NCBI GenBank assembly: GCA_017654735.1
Contig: JADPYG010000004.1
Location: 62,001 to 126,000, forward strand
DNA length: 64,000 nt
Direction: 5' to 3'
From: Vishniacozyma victoriae
Taxonomy: Eukaryota > Basidiomycota > Tremellomycetes > Tremellales > Bulleribasidiaceae
The translations under genes were made by a program, and so were the position numbers. Positions 63,127 through 64,000 of this stretch are shown one piece after another. A model generated the notes under the pieces. It did no database searches. It was not told where the DNA came from and was given only the letters and a program-made list of their open reading frames with translations. How positions within the stretch are numbered: the stretch's first letter is position 1; every line of letters starts with the position of its first letter.

Positions 63127-63807
63127 TTTCAAGGGGATTTAGGTTGAATGATATGTATGTACATCAGATATGACTACTGATCTCCTTTTCACTCGCGATC
63201 GGTCATGTTACTCTTAGGCACTGACTGACATGGTGCCGCTAACGCTGTAGAACTTTCCATCTCACCATTTCATCCCGATAACAACCTCCACTCGTCCCTA
63301 TTGACGGAACAAATCCCATCTGAAACATTATCCAGACCCAGTTCCAAAAAATTGTCCAAACAAGTCGCCGTGCCTCGTATGGTCTCGCCTCAAATTGTCT
63401 CTGAAACATCGCCAAGTCCAAGACCTATCGGTTCCTTTTCTAAACAACAGGTAATGTGGGGTAACCCAGGAATTAACAAAATCTGACGTCTACTCCATTC
63501 ATTCATTTCATTATTCATCAACCTTACGTTACGTTACTCAACTCTCATATCTATTCAACATCGGGCCCGGTACCCGATCTTTCAACCAACCTCCATTCAA
63601 ACATCCTCTTGACCGGTCAAGCTTGGCTGGTCCATATTCCCCCCGTTCATCATTCCACCTTCAACACTACCCACTTTAAAAGACCGCAGAGGTCAACTTC
63701 ATCATCTACATATACACAAGTCTCTTATCACTCCAACTTGTCACGATACGAATACCTAGTTCCTACCACCTAGTCCTTATTCAATACATCAACGCAATAC
63801 ATATCAC
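63127..63807. other. Intergenic before the edge kinase gene
   Basis: 681 bases. A plus-strand ORF from about 63250 to 63483 (Ser-rich, preceded by a CTAACGCTGTAG acceptor-like string) could be an exon, but no start or donor partner fits. From 63500 to the ATG the sequence is C/T/A-rich like an untranslated leader. Confidence 0.4.
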
Positions 63808-63988
63808 ATGCCATCGGCGCCTACTTCACCTGGACCCCCTCAAAGGGAGTACATGACTCGATATGCTAGAGAGATTGAACGTGAGTTACTTGAAGGAGAG
63901 GAGGTGCCTCCGCCAGCATCTTCATTTGGTCAGAATGGATGTATAGGAGCATGGAGGGTAGGGAGGGAGATTGGAAAGGGTGCTAGTG
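63808..63988 (+). CDS. Protein kinase, first exon, runs off the window
   Basis: The first exon (60 codons plus one base) ends at a GTATGT donor, and the gene continues beyond 64000. A Pro-rich start and a charged helix (YMTRYAREIERELLEGEE) lead into GAWRVGREIGKGASG, the first strand and the Gly-rich loop of a Ser/Thr kinase. The spacing and wording resemble the Gin4/Hsl1 (Nim1) group of septin-checkpoint kinases, whose loop is GKGSSGRV. The rest of the catalytic domain is needed to confirm it. Confidence 0.6.
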
Positions 63989-64000
63989 GTATGTCTTCTC

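Noticed and set aside
63250..63483. Ser-rich plus-strand ORF preceded by an acceptor-like string
   Set aside because: No upstream exon with ATG keeps the frame, and no product family is recognisable.

Overview
The window is a gene-dense stretch of fungal nuclear DNA, most likely from a basidiomycete yeast of the Tremellomycetes (Cryptococcus/Kwoniella type). Nearly every gene is cut by many introns of about 35-60 bases. These have GTRNGT donors and a GCTGAY or CTAAY branch site only a few bases before the acceptor. Gene content (Fus3/Kss1-type MAP kinase, Rgp1, Spb1, Sds23, IQGAP, TRAPPC11) also fits a fungus; the genus is an inference. I built exon chains by hand from splice motifs, reading frame and family conservation. 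Exon sums are multiples of three in every complete multi-exon model.

Layout. 0-4 kb: a TATA-driven gene for a secreted, repeat-built precursor with Kex2-like sites (1048-1869), a small unknown ORF (2290-2700) and a SUR7/PalI-family membrane protein (complement 2817-4131). 4.5-11 kb: the MYST acetyltransferase ESA1 (minus), diverging from RGP1 (plus), then a DUF2237 protein (minus). 11.4-24 kb: a coiled-coil/PHD-like/chromodomain protein A (minus), an 18-exon IQGAP gene (minus) and, diverging, the rRNA 2'-O-methyltransferase SPB1 (plus). 24.1-28.2 kb: a disturbed region. The SPB1 tail is tandemly duplicated, and imperfect direct repeats flank an intronless gene for an unrecognised three-segment membrane protein. 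28-37 kb: an unknown Ser/acidic-rich protein, SDS23, a PlsC-type acyltransferase, a GNAT acetyltransferase and a HEI10-type RING protein. 37.5-45 kb: an Aro8-type aminotransferase, a Fus3/Kss1-type MAP kinase and chromodomain protein B, a paralogue of A. 45-54 kb: TRAPPC11, a small multi-span membrane protein and a PH-domain protein. 55-64 kb: LYAR, RPA3, SMD2, a carotenoid oxygenase with an extra membrane tail, a mitochondrial uL13 protein and the first exon of a protein kinase running off the end.

The genes do not form one pathway. Themes are chromatin (ESA1, proteins A and B), ribosome and rRNA maturation (SPB1, LYAR, mitochondrial L13), Golgi traffic (RGP1, TRAPPC11), cytokinesis and signalling (IQGAP, MAP kinase) and replication/meiosis (RPA3, HEI10). 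I saw no tRNA or rRNA genes, CRISPR arrays or recognisable transposase. The best candidates for undescribed biology are the secreted repeat precursor, the 24-28 kb island, the two truncated-PHD/chromodomain paralogues, and the HEI10 gene with micro-exons and an apparent GT-TG intron.
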